This document shows positions 42,464 to 51,680 of a stretch of DNA of 64,000 nt, piece after piece (within the stretch, counting starts at the first letter, position 1; each line of letters begins with the position of its first letter). The notes beneath the pieces were generated by a model. The model had not been told where the DNA came from. It saw nothing but the letters and a program-made list of their open reading frames with translations, and made no database searches. Origin of the DNA: Candidatus Saccharimonadota bacterium (lineage in GTDB: Bacteria > Patescibacteriota > Saccharimonadia > Saccharimonadales > Saccharimonadaceae); contig JAUNOS010000002.1 of NCBI GenBank assembly GCA_030537075.1, forward strand, positions 105,494-169,493, given 5' to 3'. The translations under genes and the position numbers were made by a program.

Positions 42464-45274
42464 TTATAGCATCGACCGCAAATACGCACCCGTCGGCGAA
42501 TCAGCCGTCGCCACCTGCTCTGGCGTACCCTCGGCGACGACCGTGCCGCCGCCTTGGCCACCTTCTGGTCCCATATCGATGATCCAGTCGGCCGATTTGA
42601 TGACGTCGAGATTGTGCTCGATGATAATCATCGTATTGCCGCCTTCCACCAGCTGCTGCAAAATGCCGAGCAGGCGCTTGACATCCGCTGAGTGAAGGCC
42701 TGTTGTCGGCTCGTCCAGAATATACATCGTCTTGCCGGTGGAACGCTTGGACAGCTCCGTCGCTAGCTTGATGCGCTGCGCCTCACCGCCCGAAAAGGTA
42801 GTGGCTGGCTGGCCGAGGCGAATATAACCCAAGCCCACGTCAACCAGCGTATGCAGCTTGCGCGCAATGGTCGGCACACTGTCGAAGAACTCGGCTGCCT
42901 GCTCTACCGTCATTTCCAGCACATCAGCAATCGTCCGGCCTTTATATTTAATCTCCAACGCCTCGCGGTTGTAGCGCTTGCCGTGACACTCGTCGCAGGT
43001 CACATAAACATCCGGCAAAAAGTGCATCTCAATCTTAATTGAACCGTCGCCCTGACAGTTTTCACAGCGCCCGCCCTTAACATTAAAGCTAAATCGCCCC
43101 GCCTTGTAGCCACGCACATTGGCCTCGGGCGTGCCAGCAAACAGCTCACGAATTGGCGTGAAGATGCCGGTGTACGTCGCAGGATTTGACCGCGGCGTAC
43201 GACCGATGGGCGACTGATCAATGACAATTGCTTTGTCGAGCAGCTTAATGCCGTCAATCCGATCATGCTCGCCCGGCACTTCCGTCGAGTGGTTAAGCCT
43301 GGCCGCCAATTCTTTGGCCACAATGTCGTTCACTAGCGTCGATTTGCCACTGCCTGACACGCCCGACACCACCGTCATCACGCCCAGCGGAAACCTGACA
43401 TCGATATTCTTCAAGTTGTTTTCCCGCGCGCCGCGCACCACCAGCTGACGATCCTTCATGACAGAACGGCGCTTTTTCGGCACAGCGATGCTCTCCGCAC
43501 CCGACAAATAGCGCCCCGTCACACTTTCGGCATTGGCCGCCACCTGTTCTGGCGTCCCGTGCGCCACCACCGTGCCGCCCGCCGAACCAGCGCCCGGCCC
43601 CATATCAATCAAATAATCACTCTGGCGAATCGTATCCTCGTCATGCTCCACCACCAGCACCGTGTTGCCCAGATCGCGCAGGCGGTGCAAGGTGCTAATC
43701 AGTCGGTCATTGTCGCGCTGATGCAGACCAATTGACGGCTCGTCCAGCACATACAGCACGCCTTGTAGCCCCGAACCAATCTGCGTCGCCAGGCGAATGC
43801 GCTGCGCCTCGCCGCCGCTCAACGTATTAGCCGCCCGACCGAGCTCCAAATAGCTCAGGCCGACATTATTCATAAAACCGAGCCGTGCCGTAATTTCCTT
43901 CAGGATCAGCCGCGCAATGGTCATTTCCTGCTCGGTGAGTTGTAGCTTCTTTCCGAACAAATCCAGCGCGTCCGCCACGCCCAAGTCGCACACATCCATG
44001 ATATTCAGCCCATGCACCGTCACCGCCAGCACCACTGGCTTGAGGCGCGCACCCTTACACACGAAGCAGTCGCGCTGCCGCATAAACCGCTCAATGTCCT
44101 TACGCATAAATTCACTGTCGGTCTCTTTCCAGCGCCGTTCCAGGTTCGGAATGACGCCTTCATAGGTCGTGTCATAATGCCGCCCGCTGCCGAGCTCAAC
44201 GCGATATTTCTGGTCGCCCGTGCCGTAGAGCACTTTCTGTCGCGCCTCGTCACTCAGCTCACCCACTGGCGTGCGCATACTAAAGCCATGTACCTCAGCC
44301 ACCGCAGCGATTTTCTTCATATAGAAATTATCGACATTGATGCGGTTGTAGGGGCGAATGGCGCCCTCGGCGATGGTCAGATTATCATTCAGCACCAGCC
44401 CCGGATCAACTTCCAGCCGGCTCCCCAGACCAGTACAGCTGGCGCACGCTCCTTGTGGCGCATTAAAGCTAAACAGCCGTGGCTCCAGCTCCGGAATATC
44501 CTCCTCCGGATGCTCCACGCAGGCATATCGCTGCGAAAAGGTCTTCAGCTCGTCGGTATCAGCGCTCAAGACTTCAATCACGCCCTGGCCCAACTCCAAC
44601 GCCTGCTCCACGCTCTGGCTCAAGCGACTCAGCAGCGACTCACTCAGCGCCAGGCGGTCCACCACCAGTTCAATGGAGTGCTTGTAGCTCTTTTGCAGCT
44701 CCGGAAATTCATCCAGCGCATACACCACGCCGTCCACCCGCACCCGCGCATAGCCCAGCCGACGGTACTGCTCCGGAATGTGGGCAAACTCGCCCTTTTT
44801 ATTCTTCACAATTGGCGCTAGTAGTAAAATCCGCTGTCCATCATACTGCTTCGCGATCTCCTGGACAATCGCCTCGGCCGTGCGCCGCGTCACCTCTCGC
44901 CCACACACTGGACAGTGTGGCACGCCGATGCGCGCAAACAGCAGGCGCAGGTAGTCATAAATCTCCGTCACCGTCGCCACCGTCGAGCGCGGATTGCGGC
45001 TGGTGGATTTTTGGTCAATTGAAATCGCCGGGCTGAGGCCTTCGATACTATCGACATCAGGCTTGTCCATAATGCCCAGGAACTGCCGGGCGTAACTCGA
45101 CAGGCTCTCGACATAGCGGCGCTGCCCTTCGGCGTAAATCGTATCAAAGGCCAGGCTGGATTTGCCTGATCCTGAAAGACCAGTGATCACCACCAACTTA
45201 TCGCGCGGAATCTCCACATCGACATTTTTCAGATTGTGCTCACGGGCACCTTTGACTCGAATGACCTCGGACAT
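42464..45274 (-). CDS. uvrA: Excinuclease ABC subunit A
   Basis: About 936 residues. Two ABC modules with Walker [10 protein letters not shown] and GVSGSGKST, signatures [16 protein letters not shown] and [16 protein letters not shown], and zinc modules ([40 protein letters not shown]). It is the damage sensor of nucleotide excision repair, working with UvrB and UvrC (23589). The ATG at 45274 ([17 protein letters not shown]) matches the family start. The frame extends to 45295. Confidence 0.98.
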   Translation of the reverse strand: MSEVIRVKGAREHNLKNVDVEIPRDKLVVITGLSGSGKSSLAFDTIYAEGQRRYVESLSSYARQFLGIMDKPDVDSIEGLSPAISIDQKSTSRNPRSTVATVTEIYDYLRLLFARIGVPHCPVCGREVTRRTAEAIVQEIAKQYDGQRILLLAPIVKNKKGEFAHIPEQYRRLGYARVRVDGVVYALDEFPELQKSYKHSIELVVDRLALSESLLSRLSQSVEQALELGQGVIEVLSADTDELKTFSQRYACVEHPEEDIPELEPRLFSFNAPQGACASCTGLGSRLEVDPGLVLNDNLTIAEGAIRPYNRINVDNFYMKKIAAVAEVHGFSMRTPVGELSDEARQKVLYGTGDQKYRVELGSGRHYDTTYEGVIPNLERRWKETDSEFMRKDIERFMRQRDCFVCKGARLKPVVLAVTVHGLNIMDVCDLGVADALDLFGKKLQLTEQEMTIARLILKEITARLGFMNNVGLSYLELGRAANTLSGGEAQRIRLATQIGSGLQGVLYVLDEPSIGLHQRDNDRLISTLHRLRDLGNTVLVVEHDEDTIRQSDYLIDMGPGAGSAGGTVVAHGTPEQVAANAESVTGRYLSGAESIAVPKKRRSVMKDRQLVVRGARENNLKNIDVRFPLGVMTVVSGVSGSGKSTLVNDIVAKELAARLNHSTEVPGEHDRIDGIKLLDKAIVIDQSPIGRTPRSNPATYTGIFTPIRELFAGTPEANVRGYKAGRFSFNVKGGRCENCQGDGSIKIEMHFLPDVYVTCDECHGKRYNREALEIKYKGRTIADVLEMTVEQAAEFFDSVPTIARKLHTLVDVGLGYIRLGQPATTFSGGEAQRIKLATELSKRSTGKTMYILDEPTTGLHSADVKRLLGILQQLVEGGNTMIIIEHNLDVIKSADWIIDMGPEGGQGGGTVVAEGTPEQVATADSPTGAYLRSML

Positions 45275-45281
45275 ATCCGGT

Positions 45282-45289
45282 ATAGTATA
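45282..45289 (-). promoter_or_regulatory. -10 box for uvrA
   Basis: Overlapping TACTAT/TATACT on the minus strand, 7-9 bases before the ATG at 45274. Confidence 0.5.
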
Positions 45290-45405
45290 CCGCATATGGC
45301 GGTTTTTTTCCAGTCGCAGCGGTCAAGGCGGCAGATGACACGGATGCTGCCATGTTATTATTACAACATTTAACGCTTATGATTGCAAATTTTACCCCTG
45401 TTTGC

Positions 45406-45411
45406 TACAGT
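45406..45411 (+). promoter_or_regulatory. Extended -10 box for the leaderless 45418 gene
   Basis: TGCTACAGT, with the hexamer ending six bases before the ATG at 45418. Confidence 0.52.
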
Positions 45412-45417
45412 AGTCTC

Positions 45418-45804
45418 ATGAAGCACCTTATGCGCATCAGTATCGTTCTCGTCATCGTCGCTCTCGCGGCTTATGGCGCCGTGATGATTCGCGAGGAACT
45501 CTTTTCTTTCGTAACGGTCGGCAAGCTGCCATTCCTTCCGCTTATATTGCCCGCGCCCATTGCTATGGCCTTTTGGCTCGGCATCATTCCTGGCTACTTT
45601 ATCTTTGCCAAGTCAATCAGTGCACTTTTCTGGCACAGCATGGAGCTTATCGGCGAACGTAACCAAAAGATTATCGACCGGCGCTACCGTCAGGCCCAGA
45701 AACGTCGCAGTGTGATACAGGAGCAGGTGGCAGTAGCGCCAGTTGACGGTGCGAAAAAATCAGGCCAATCTGCACGTCGCCGCTTTCTTGCGCTGCCTAC
45801 CTAA
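45418..45804 (+). CDS. Two-helix membrane protein of unknown function
   Basis: 128 residues with two membrane helices (about 5-24 and 40-68) and a basic cytoplasmic tail (NQKIIDRRYRQAQKRRSVIQEQ). I do not recognise the family. No Shine-Dalgarno site; leaderless by its -10 position. The stop overlaps the convergent exonuclease gene by four bases. Confidence 0.72.
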   Translation: MKHLMRISIVLVIVALAAYGAVMIREELFSFVTVGKLPFLPLILPAPIAMAFWLGIIPGYFIFAKSISALFWHSMELIGERNQKIIDRRYRQAQKRRSVIQEQVAVAPVDGAKKSGQSARRRFLALPT

Positions 45805-47210
45805 ATCGGTTCTGGCTGCACCGACTCAAACCATAATGACAACTCATCGATGATAAACTGGTCGGCCTTGCCACTCATAGCGAGCTGCTGCAACTCCTTC
45901 ATAAACCCTGGCGCCTGCGCCGCAATGCGCTGCGTACGCCAGCTCTCCCACGCAATCTGCTCCGTATCACTCAGGCTCTGCGGAAAGTTACGCGCTTTGT
46001 AATGCAGGAGTAATGCCGCCAGGCGTTCGTCCTGAAACGCCGGATGAAAATCAGCTAGTTCCTTTGCGTTAGCGCTGCGCACCGCCTCGATCCGAACCCT
46101 ATCACCTTCCGGCACGAACCCGTCATACAGCTGACCCTCCGGCTCCGTGGACGGTGCATAGTCCGGCCGCCCCTCTAAGGCCGTCCGCAGCCGCTCCGCA
46201 AAATCAGGGTGCGCCAGCAACACGTCCTGATGCTTTTTTACCATCGCCGTGTCCAGTCCGATCTTCGCCCAGCCGCCTTCCTGCTCGAGCACTCCGAGCG
46301 GTGCCACCGCCGGGCAGCGATTGTACTGCAGCTGCTTCACTGGTACTGGCACGAAATCATCCGACTGGCGTTCCTCCCACGAGGCGAAGAGTCGCGCCTT
46401 CAGCTCCTGTTCGGTCAGCGCGACAAATGGCGTCGGATCGTGCCTCAAATCATAGACCAGCACATTGCCATGCGGCGCTGGAGACAGTGGAAAGGCCACG
46501 GTTGTTTTGCCAAACTCTTTGTCATACCGTCCACTAGTGTAAACAAACGGCTTTTTCTCCTCTAGATTGACCAGCTGCTGCACTGCTTTTTTGTCGCGCA
46601 TTCGTAGCAGATACTCAAACAACTGCGGTTGCCGCTTTTTGATCAGCGTCGCGACATCGATCAGCGCCCGCACATCACTCAGCGCGTCGTGAGCGCTCTC
46701 ATGGCTAATGCCGTTCGCCTTGGTGATCAGCTCCAAGCGGTTGGTCGGCTCGCCCTTCTCGTCCACCGGCCAAGAGATACCCTCCGGCCTCAGCGCCCGC
46801 GTCATCCGCACCACGTCGAGAATATCCCAGCGGCTCCGCCCCTCCTTCCACGACCATTCATACGGATCGTGAAAATTGCGCCACAGCAGATGACGCACAA
46901 ATTCATCGTCAAATCGCACATTATTAAAGCCTACCGCAATGGTGCCTGGCGTAAAAACCTCTGCCATAAGCAGCTGAGCAAATTCAGCTTCCGAATACCC
47001 TTCCTCAACCGTCTTCTGCGGCGTGATGCCAGTCACCATTAGCGCACCTGGACTTGGCAGCGTATCGTCGCTGAGTCGCACCAAGATATTATATGGCTCG
47101 CCGATAGGATGCAGATTCATGTCTGTCCGCTGCCCGGCAAACTGCATAATCCTATCTCGCCGAGCACTCAGTCCACTTGTTTCCAGGTCATAAAAGAAAA
47201 ACTGGCTCAT
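45801..47210 (-). CDS. sbcB: Exodeoxyribonuclease I
   Basis: About 469 residues. DnaQ-like exonuclease domain with FFFYDLETSGL (DxE), AVGFNNVRFDDEFVRHLL and HDALSDVRALIDVA (HxAxxD), followed by the ExoI-specific SH3-like and C-terminal helical domains (KKPFVYTSGRYDKEFGKTTVAFPL, LVYDLRHDP, NRCPAVAPLGVL). It digests single-stranded DNA 3' to 5' in repair and recombination. The ATG at 47210 lies in the loop and right arm of the upstream gene's terminator; TATACT ends six bases before it. Confidence 0.94.
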   Translation of the reverse strand: MSQFFFYDLETSGLSARRDRIMQFAGQRTDMNLHPIGEPYNILVRLSDDTLPSPGALMVTGITPQKTVEEGYSEAEFAQLLMAEVFTPGTIAVGFNNVRFDDEFVRHLLWRNFHDPYEWSWKEGRSRWDILDVVRMTRALRPEGISWPVDEKGEPTNRLELITKANGISHESAHDALSDVRALIDVATLIKKRQPQLFEYLLRMRDKKAVQQLVNLEEKKPFVYTSGRYDKEFGKTTVAFPLSPAPHGNVLVYDLRHDPTPFVALTEQELKARLFASWEERQSDDFVPVPVKQLQYNRCPAVAPLGVLEQEGGWAKIGLDTAMVKKHQDVLLAHPDFAERLRTALEGRPDYAPSTEPEGQLYDGFVPEGDRVRIEAVRSANAKELADFHPAFQDERLAALLLHYKARNFPQSLSDTEQIAWESWRTQRIAAQAPGFMKELQQLAMSGKADQFIIDELSLWFESVQPEPI

Positions 47211-47238
47211 GTACCAAGTATAGCACACGAGCCAGTTT
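47195..47238 (-). terminator. Terminator of the BspA-like gene, containing the sbcB start
   Basis: On the minus strand AAACTGGCTC (47229-47238) pairs perfectly with GAGCCAGTTT (47199-47208), followed by TTCTTTT. The 20-base loop contains the TATACT -10 box of sbcB, and the right arm encodes its residues 2-4. Confidence 0.7.
47217..47222 (-). promoter_or_regulatory. Extended -10 box for leaderless sbcB
   Basis: TGCTATACT on the minus strand, with the hexamer ending six bases before the ATG at 47210, inside a terminator loop. Confidence 0.6.
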
Positions 47239-47267
47239 GTAAGATCTGGAGCTTTTCAGCGCAAAGC

Positions 47268-48815
47268 CTATCCCCGCTTTTGGCGCACGATCAGTGCAAC
47301 GCCAGCGGCAGTCACTAGGAGCGCACCAGCAACTAGCGGCAAAATACCCTCACCGGTGTCAGCCAAACCTTGTGCCTGTGCAGCAGGCGCTGCCTCAGGG
47401 GTGCCTGGCACTGGCGCCGGAGCAGGCGCTGGTGCTGGAGCTGGAGTTGGAGCAGGCGGCGTTGGGGTTGTTGCTGGAGTTGCGGTCCATTTTGCATACA
47501 GGATGAAGCCTGCGTTTGGCATCGTTCCAGTCGCAAAATCCCACCGATTGGCATAGCCAGCATCAGCGTACCAGCCATCAAAGGTATAGCCATCACGGAA
47601 TGGTGCCGCTGGCTCTAAGATCTTATCACCATAGGCTACCGTCTGATCTGGCACAAAGGATCCAGCCTGACTATCAAATGCAACGGTGTGAGTCGGGCAG
47701 TCCTTTGCGTCGCCATTAATGGTCCAGCCATGCCCGCCATCACCGACACCGCGGGTCATGACGATGTGAGCATTGTTCGCCAAACAGTACTTAAGGCCGG
47801 CGGAACCAAGCGTGGTTGGCGACTTTAGTACCTGGTTGTTCCATGCGATCAAGGTTGCGTCGTAGTTCTCCATCGAGATACCGCTATTATCCAGCATGTT
47901 CGCACCGCCCGACCACTGGTCGCCTGGGATGTCGACAAGTGATGCCAGGTGCCAATCCGCCAATGATTGGTTAAACGATGTTGCGCCTGAAAGCATGTGC
48001 TTCATGTGCGTGGCGCTTGTCATATTCCACTTACCAATCGGCTGGTTAAAGCTTGTTGCACGCTCAAACATACTGTCAGCGTACTGAATCCTTGACAAAT
48101 CCCAGTTGGCGATTGATGGGTCGCCAGCATTATTAAAGGCAGTCGCATCAGTAAACATGTGGCCTGCGTGAGTCAAATTACCGGTATTCCACGAACCAAT
48201 ATTCTGATCAAATTGACTGGCGCTCATGAACATATTGCCCATACTCTGAATGGTTGAGGTGTTCCAGTCCCAGTTTGCCGCCTCACCCTTTAGGGCATAA
48301 TTGCTCCTAAACATATCCTGCAAGCTTCTAGTATCTGACAGGTCTGGCGTATCAGTTGCCCGCACGTCCATATTTTCTGCACCAGAAAATGCCTCTTCAA
48401 AGCTCGTCCACTTTTGTGTACCCCACTGGTCAATCCATAGCATCTTTAGCTGATCACCACCAGCCTTTACCTGAAAGTGCGGGAAGGTGCCGCCTATACG
48501 AATGGTATGTGTCCCCGGAGCAGCAAAGTTACACGTATAGCTGCCGGTCTGGCCGGTTGCTTCTGGATTACCATCATTATCACAGTCAACAGTATAGTTG
48601 TAGTTACTACCGCCAACAACTGGAATGACGAATTGATTATTTGCCGAACCGGGCTTGGTTGAGTCAACCGTAAACACAAAGTCGGTGTTATTAATGGCAT
48701 CCGCCTTGGCAACACGCGGTTGCATCAAGGTTGATGCGACACCGACCACCGCTGCGATAGATAACACGCCGACCGCCAGGCCCCTCCTTATAGTTTGCTG
48801 CTTCGATAACTTCAT
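47268..48815 (-). CDS. BspA-like (DUF285) surface protein with LADTG wall-sorting signal
   Basis: 515 residues: signal peptide (to about residue 39), an Ig-like region, about six DUF285/BspA repeats (pattern MF..A..FNQ.I..W; residues ~140-330), a Listeria-Bacteroides beta repeat (TVAFDSQAGSFVPDQTVAYGDKI ... DGYTFDGWYAD), a Pro/Ala linker, and a C-terminal sorting signal LADTGEG, hydrophobic helix and RQKRG tail. Such repeats act in adhesion. LAxTG is recognised by class E sortases in Actinobacteria. Strong Shine-Dalgarno GAGGGGGG and promoter at 48875-48903. Confidence 0.94.
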   Translation of the reverse strand: MKLSKQQTIRRGLAVGVLSIAAVVGVASTLMQPRVAKADAINNTDFVFTVDSTKPGSANNQFVIPVVGGSNYNYTVDCDNDGNPEATGQTGSYTCNFAAPGTHTIRIGGTFPHFQVKAGGDQLKMLWIDQWGTQKWTSFEEAFSGAENMDVRATDTPDLSDTRSLQDMFRSNYALKGEAANWDWNTSTIQSMGNMFMSASQFDQNIGSWNTGNLTHAGHMFTDATAFNNAGDPSIANWDLSRIQYADSMFERATSFNQPIGKWNMTSATHMKHMLSGATSFNQSLADWHLASLVDIPGDQWSGGANMLDNSGISMENYDATLIAWNNQVLKSPTTLGSAGLKYCLANNAHIVMTRGVGDGGHGWTINGDAKDCPTHTVAFDSQAGSFVPDQTVAYGDKILEPAAPFRDGYTFDGWYADAGYANRWDFATGTMPNAGFILYAKWTATPATTPTPPAPTPAPAPAPAPAPVPGTPEAAPAAQAQGLADTGEGILPLVAGALLVTAAGVALIVRQKRG

Positions 48816-48874
48816 GAATCCCCCCTCATGATCTATTATGTATGTTTCTAAAATGAAGCTTACGCTTTGGGACT

Positions 48875-48903
48875 ATTGTACCTTGTCGCATTTCTTTTTG
48901 CAA
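48875..48903 (-). promoter_or_regulatory. Promoter of the BspA-like gene
   Basis: TTGCAA (48898-48903), 17 bases, TACAAT (48875-48880) on the minus strand; ~50-base leader. Confidence 0.7.
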
Positions 48904-48939
48904 GTACTACGGTGTGCGATATGTTGGCTGTGGATAAGC

Positions 48940-50250
48940 TTACTGCTCCACTAGTGTCAATTCACTCTCACCGATCCGCACCACGCTCTCACCAGCCGCG
49001 CCTTGGCGGATAAGTTCGTGAGTGATCCCCATCTTTTTCATAATGTCGCGCAAGCGGTTGACAGCCTCATACTGATCAAAATTAGTGCGGCGAGCAAACT
49101 TCTCAATTTTCGCGCCACGCACCGCGAACACGGCGACTTCCTGCCCTGTCTCATCCGTTTCATCTGCCAAACGTTCCACCGTCCAGGCATCCGCCAATTG
49201 TTCTGAGCCAAGGGAGATCACTGGCAGATCATCACCCGACTCTTCGGCCACCTCTGCCTCGCGCGCCCGCCACGCCTCAACTTCGCGGCGCAGCAGCCGT
49301 AGTAGCTCCTTGATATTCTGATGTGTCTGCGAGGAGATCGCCAACACCTGCGCACCGCCAGCCACCTGCTGCAAGGCAGTCGCCTGCATCGCGACAATCT
49401 CATCATCGAGCCCTTCGCACTTGGTCAGCACCACAACCTCTGGACGCGTCGCCAACTCCGCCGAATACTTCTCCAACTCGCGCCGAATGGTCTGGTATTT
49501 CGCCGCTGGGTCGTCACTATACGCATCGATCATATGCAGTAGCACCGCCGTACGTTCCACATGGCGCAGGAACTGATCGCCCAGGCCCCGCCCTTCTGAC
49601 GCCCCTTCTATCAACCCCGGAATATCGGCGATCAGCAAGCTACCATCGTCCACATCCGCCACACCGAGATTTGGTGTCAAAGTGGTAAATTCATAATTAG
49701 CAATCTCTGGCCGGGCATTTGACACCACACTCAGGAAGGTTGATTTACCGGCGTTCGGAAAGCCCACCAAACCAACATCAGCCAATAGCTTCAGCTCCAA
49801 CTCCGCCTCAAATTCATCGCCCGCCTCACCCAGCTCCGCCATGCGCGGCGCCTGGCGCGTACTCGACTTGAAATGGGCGTTGCCAAAGCCACCATCACCG
49901 CCGCGCGCCACCACTGCTTCCTGTCCATCCTCAGTCAGATCGGCCACCACCGCGCCATCACGCTTCACCACTGTCCCCATCGGCACTTTCACCACCAGCG
50001 CCTCACCACTCTTACCGCGCTTGTCACGCTTAGCGCCATCACCGCCGTTCTGAGCTGTCAGCTCTGGTTTATAGCGGAAATTCAGCAGGGTGTTCAAATC
50101 TTTGGTGGCGCGAAACACCACGTCGCCACCCCGGCCGCCATCGCCACCATCAGGGCCGCCCTTATCGACATATTTCTCATGCCGAAAGCTGACCGCGCCA
50201 TTGCCGCCCTTGCCAGCCTTTACAAATACCTTCGCAATATCAACAAACAT
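48940..50250 (-). CDS. obg: GTPase ObgE/CgtA
   Basis: 436 residues. Glycine-rich Obg domain (KGGPDGGDGGRGGDVVF), GTPase domain with GFPNAGKSTFL, TTLTPNLGV, DIPGLIEGA, LTKCEG (NKxD position) and a C-terminal OCT domain (residues ~355-425). It acts in ribosome assembly. The NKxD motif reads TKCE instead of NKxD, which may alter guanine recognition. Leaderless start from TATAAT. Confidence 0.96.
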   Translation of the reverse strand: MFVDIAKVFVKAGKGGNGAVSFRHEKYVDKGGPDGGDGGRGGDVVFRATKDLNTLLNFRYKPELTAQNGGDGAKRDKRGKSGEALVVKVPMGTVVKRDGAVVADLTEDGQEAVVARGGDGGFGNAHFKSSTRQAPRMAELGEAGDEFEAELELKLLADVGLVGFPNAGKSTFLSVVSNARPEIANYEFTTLTPNLGVADVDDGSLLIADIPGLIEGASEGRGLGDQFLRHVERTAVLLHMIDAYSDDPAAKYQTIRRELEKYSAELATRPEVVVLTKCEGLDDEIVAMQATALQQVAGGAQVLAISSQTHQNIKELLRLLRREVEAWRAREAEVAEESGDDLPVISLGSEQLADAWTVERLADETDETGQEVAVFAVRGAKIEKFARRTNFDQYEAVNRLRDIMKKMGITHELIRQGAAGESVVRIGESELTLVEQ

Positions 50251-50256
50251 AGTTTC

Positions 50257-50262
50257 ATTATA
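50257..50262 (-). promoter_or_regulatory. Extended -10 box for leaderless obg
   Basis: TGGTATAAT on the minus strand, with the hexamer ending six bases before the ATG at 50250. Confidence 0.68.
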
Positions 50263-50265
50263 CCA

Positions 50266-50292
50266 AAAACACCCCCGGTTCCCCAGGGGCGT
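50266..50292 (-). terminator. Terminator of the LysM/CHAP gene
   Basis: ACGCCCC pairs with GGGGTGT and is followed by TTTTT on the minus strand. Its T tract touches the extended -10 box of obg. Confidence 0.8.
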
Positions 50293-50315
50293 TCTCTGTA
50301 CTCACCTTAGTGTTT

Positions 50316-51404
50316 TTAGTGGATGTAGTTAAAGCTCCCCGCTTGGCTGAGTGGAATCTTACGCCAAGTCACCTTATTATATCCGGCATAGTTCATATCA
50401 CTGATAATCATCTGATCACCCTCTATGCGCTCTACGATACCAACGTGACCATAACCACCACCGCCAGCCGAGGTCTGGATAATAGCACCCGGTGCTGGTG
50501 TCTTGTTTACGACGAATCCATGAGCGCGCGCACTATTGGCCCATGAGGTCGCATTACCCCACAGTCCACCAATATGCCTACCCAACTCGGCGCGCCGCTC
50601 AAATGCGTACCAGGTACAGTTGCCTGCCGCATAGCGGTTGCCCGCCGTCGGGCCTCGATAACCATATTGCACACTAATGATAGATCCACCCATCGAGCCA
50701 TAGGCATAGCCACCCGTATAACCACGCGCGCCGCCTCGTGTATAGGTGCGCGGCGCGACGTAGCCAGGGCGTTCATTTTCTGGCAGCTCACCGCCTGGGA
50801 TAAGTAGCCTACTGTCCTTCGCCAAGGCCTGATCAGCCCCCGTCAGGTCATTCGTCAGCACGATGCGCTCGGTGCTGGCCTTATACTTTTCAGCCAGTTT
50901 CTGCACCGTATCGCCATCCTTCACTGTATAGAGTACACCATCGACTGATGGCACCAGTATGGTTCGGCCCACTTCGACAGCGTCCGAGGTCATATTATTT
51001 GCCCAGCGAAGGGTCTGTGTCGAAAGCTTATACCTCTTGGCGATCGTCTCGAGGCTCTCGCCCTGCTGTGCGACATGCGAGCGAATACCGCGCTGCGCCG
51101 TCACCTCTGGCTGGATGATTTGCGGCTTTGAGATAACCTCAGCGTCGCCCTGAGCCAGCTCTTTCTTGATAGAAAGCGTTGCCGTCGCCTCGCGCAGGTC
51201 ACCGGCTGCCGGCAAATTCACCGTCTCCGCCAGGCTCGCCACTGCATTTGAGGCTGTGAGCTGATCCACGGAGATCTTTGTTGCCTCCTGCGCCTGACTA
51301 TGTGCCACCGCCACTGGCTGCGACGCCGAGACGGCGCCCGGCTGTGAGGCCACACCACCGGTTTGGTAGCTGAGTGTCAAAAATGAAATAACTAATAAAA
51401 ACAC
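50316..51404 (-). CDS. Secreted LysM-LysM-CHAP cell-wall protein (5' end displaced by a frameshift)
   Basis: 362 residues in the listed frame. Hydrophobic anchor, then two LysM domains (RSHVAQQGESLETIAKRYKLSTQTLRWAN; LYTVKDGDTVQKLAEKYKASTERIVLTN), a Gly/Tyr linker and a CHAP amidase/peptidase domain with GNCTWYAFERR (catalytic Cys) and GYGHVGIVERI (catalytic His). It probably cuts or remodels peptidoglycan. The GTG at 51404 leaves no basic N-region. The same frame continues upstream without ATG/GTG/TTG through KEKRAKLRSVAAYSG. An ATG ORF in another frame (51419-51553) joins it exactly at an A6G run (51440-51445). Confidence 0.85.
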   Translation of the reverse strand: MFLLVISFLTLSYQTGGVASQPGAVSASQPVAVAHSQAQEATKISVDQLTASNAVASLAETVNLPAAGDLREATATLSIKKELAQGDAEVISKPQIIQPEVTAQRGIRSHVAQQGESLETIAKRYKLSTQTLRWANNMTSDAVEVGRTILVPSVDGVLYTVKDGDTVQKLAEKYKASTERIVLTNDLTGADQALAKDSRLLIPGGELPENERPGYVAPRTYTRGGARGYTGGYAYGSMGGSIISVQYGYRGPTAGNRYAAGNCTWYAFERRAELGRHIGGLWGNATSWANSARAHGFVVNKTPAPGAIIQTSAGGGGYGHVGIVERIEGDQMIISDMNYAGYNKVTWRKIPLSQAGSFNYIH

Positions 51405-51418
51405 GCCACTGTACGCTG

Positions 51419-51553
51419 CTACTGAACGTAACTTGGCCCTTTTTTCCTTGCGGATTGTTGATTGATTACGAATAATCGTTCTCCCGTATCGATGTTACCA
51501 CCGTTACTCACTACCATACTTTGTCTTTCTTCTCGCAAAAGAACGGGATGCAT
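51419..51553 (-). pseudogene. Probable 5' part of the LysM/CHAP gene, out of frame at A6G
   Basis: A 44-codon ORF starting ATG at 51553 (MHPVLLREERQS..., second Met at 51517) that ends after ARKKGPSYVQ. At its AAAAAAG heptamer a -1 shift leads into the LysM/CHAP frame, giving ...SARKK-RAKLRSVAAYSG..., a normal basic start to a signal anchor. One extra A would do the same. It is either programmed frameshifting, a phase-variable run, a mutation or a sequence error. Confidence 0.6.
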
Positions 51554-51589
51554 CGTCGACCTAATATTAGTTGATATTACGCTAAAAAA

Positions 51590-51667
51590 TTAGTTTTCCG
51601 CATCCGTAGCGACAGTTTTGGTAGGGCTCATCAGCGCTTGTAACTCTCGCGAGGTACAGCCACTCAT
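51590..51667 (-). CDS. Possible 25-residue leader peptide
   Basis: ATG at 51667 about six bases after the predicted transcription start, 25 codons (MSGCTSRELQ...) and a TAA stop. It is in the same frame as the 51553 ATG, separated by one stop and 12 codons. No Shine-Dalgarno site. It could be a leader peptide of the LysM/CHAP transcript, or part of a non-coding structured leader. Confidence 0.4.
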   Translation of the reverse strand: MSGCTSRELQALMSPTKTVATDAEN

Positions 51668-51680
51668 GGGCTCACTATCT

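Noticed and set aside
44012-44821. A 269-codon open frame on the plus strand
   Set aside because: It is antisense to uvrA, which has complete family motifs. The translation is low-complexity (Gln/His/Leu) and has no start signals.
45289-45309. Hairpin plus T7 on the plus strand upstream of uvrA
   Set aside because: No plus-strand gene ends nearby, and the stem is only 5 bp; probably chance, overlapping the uvrA promoter.
51627-51634. CTGATGAG on the minus strand, resembling a hammerhead ribozyme core
   Set aside because: The required GAAA strand, three stems and cleavage site could not be placed around it, and the bases also fit the small ORF.
51590-51675. Possible c-di-AMP (ydaO) riboswitch upstream of the wall hydrolase
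   Set aside because: The context is typical, but I could not recognise the conserved motifs by eye; only a covariance search could decide.
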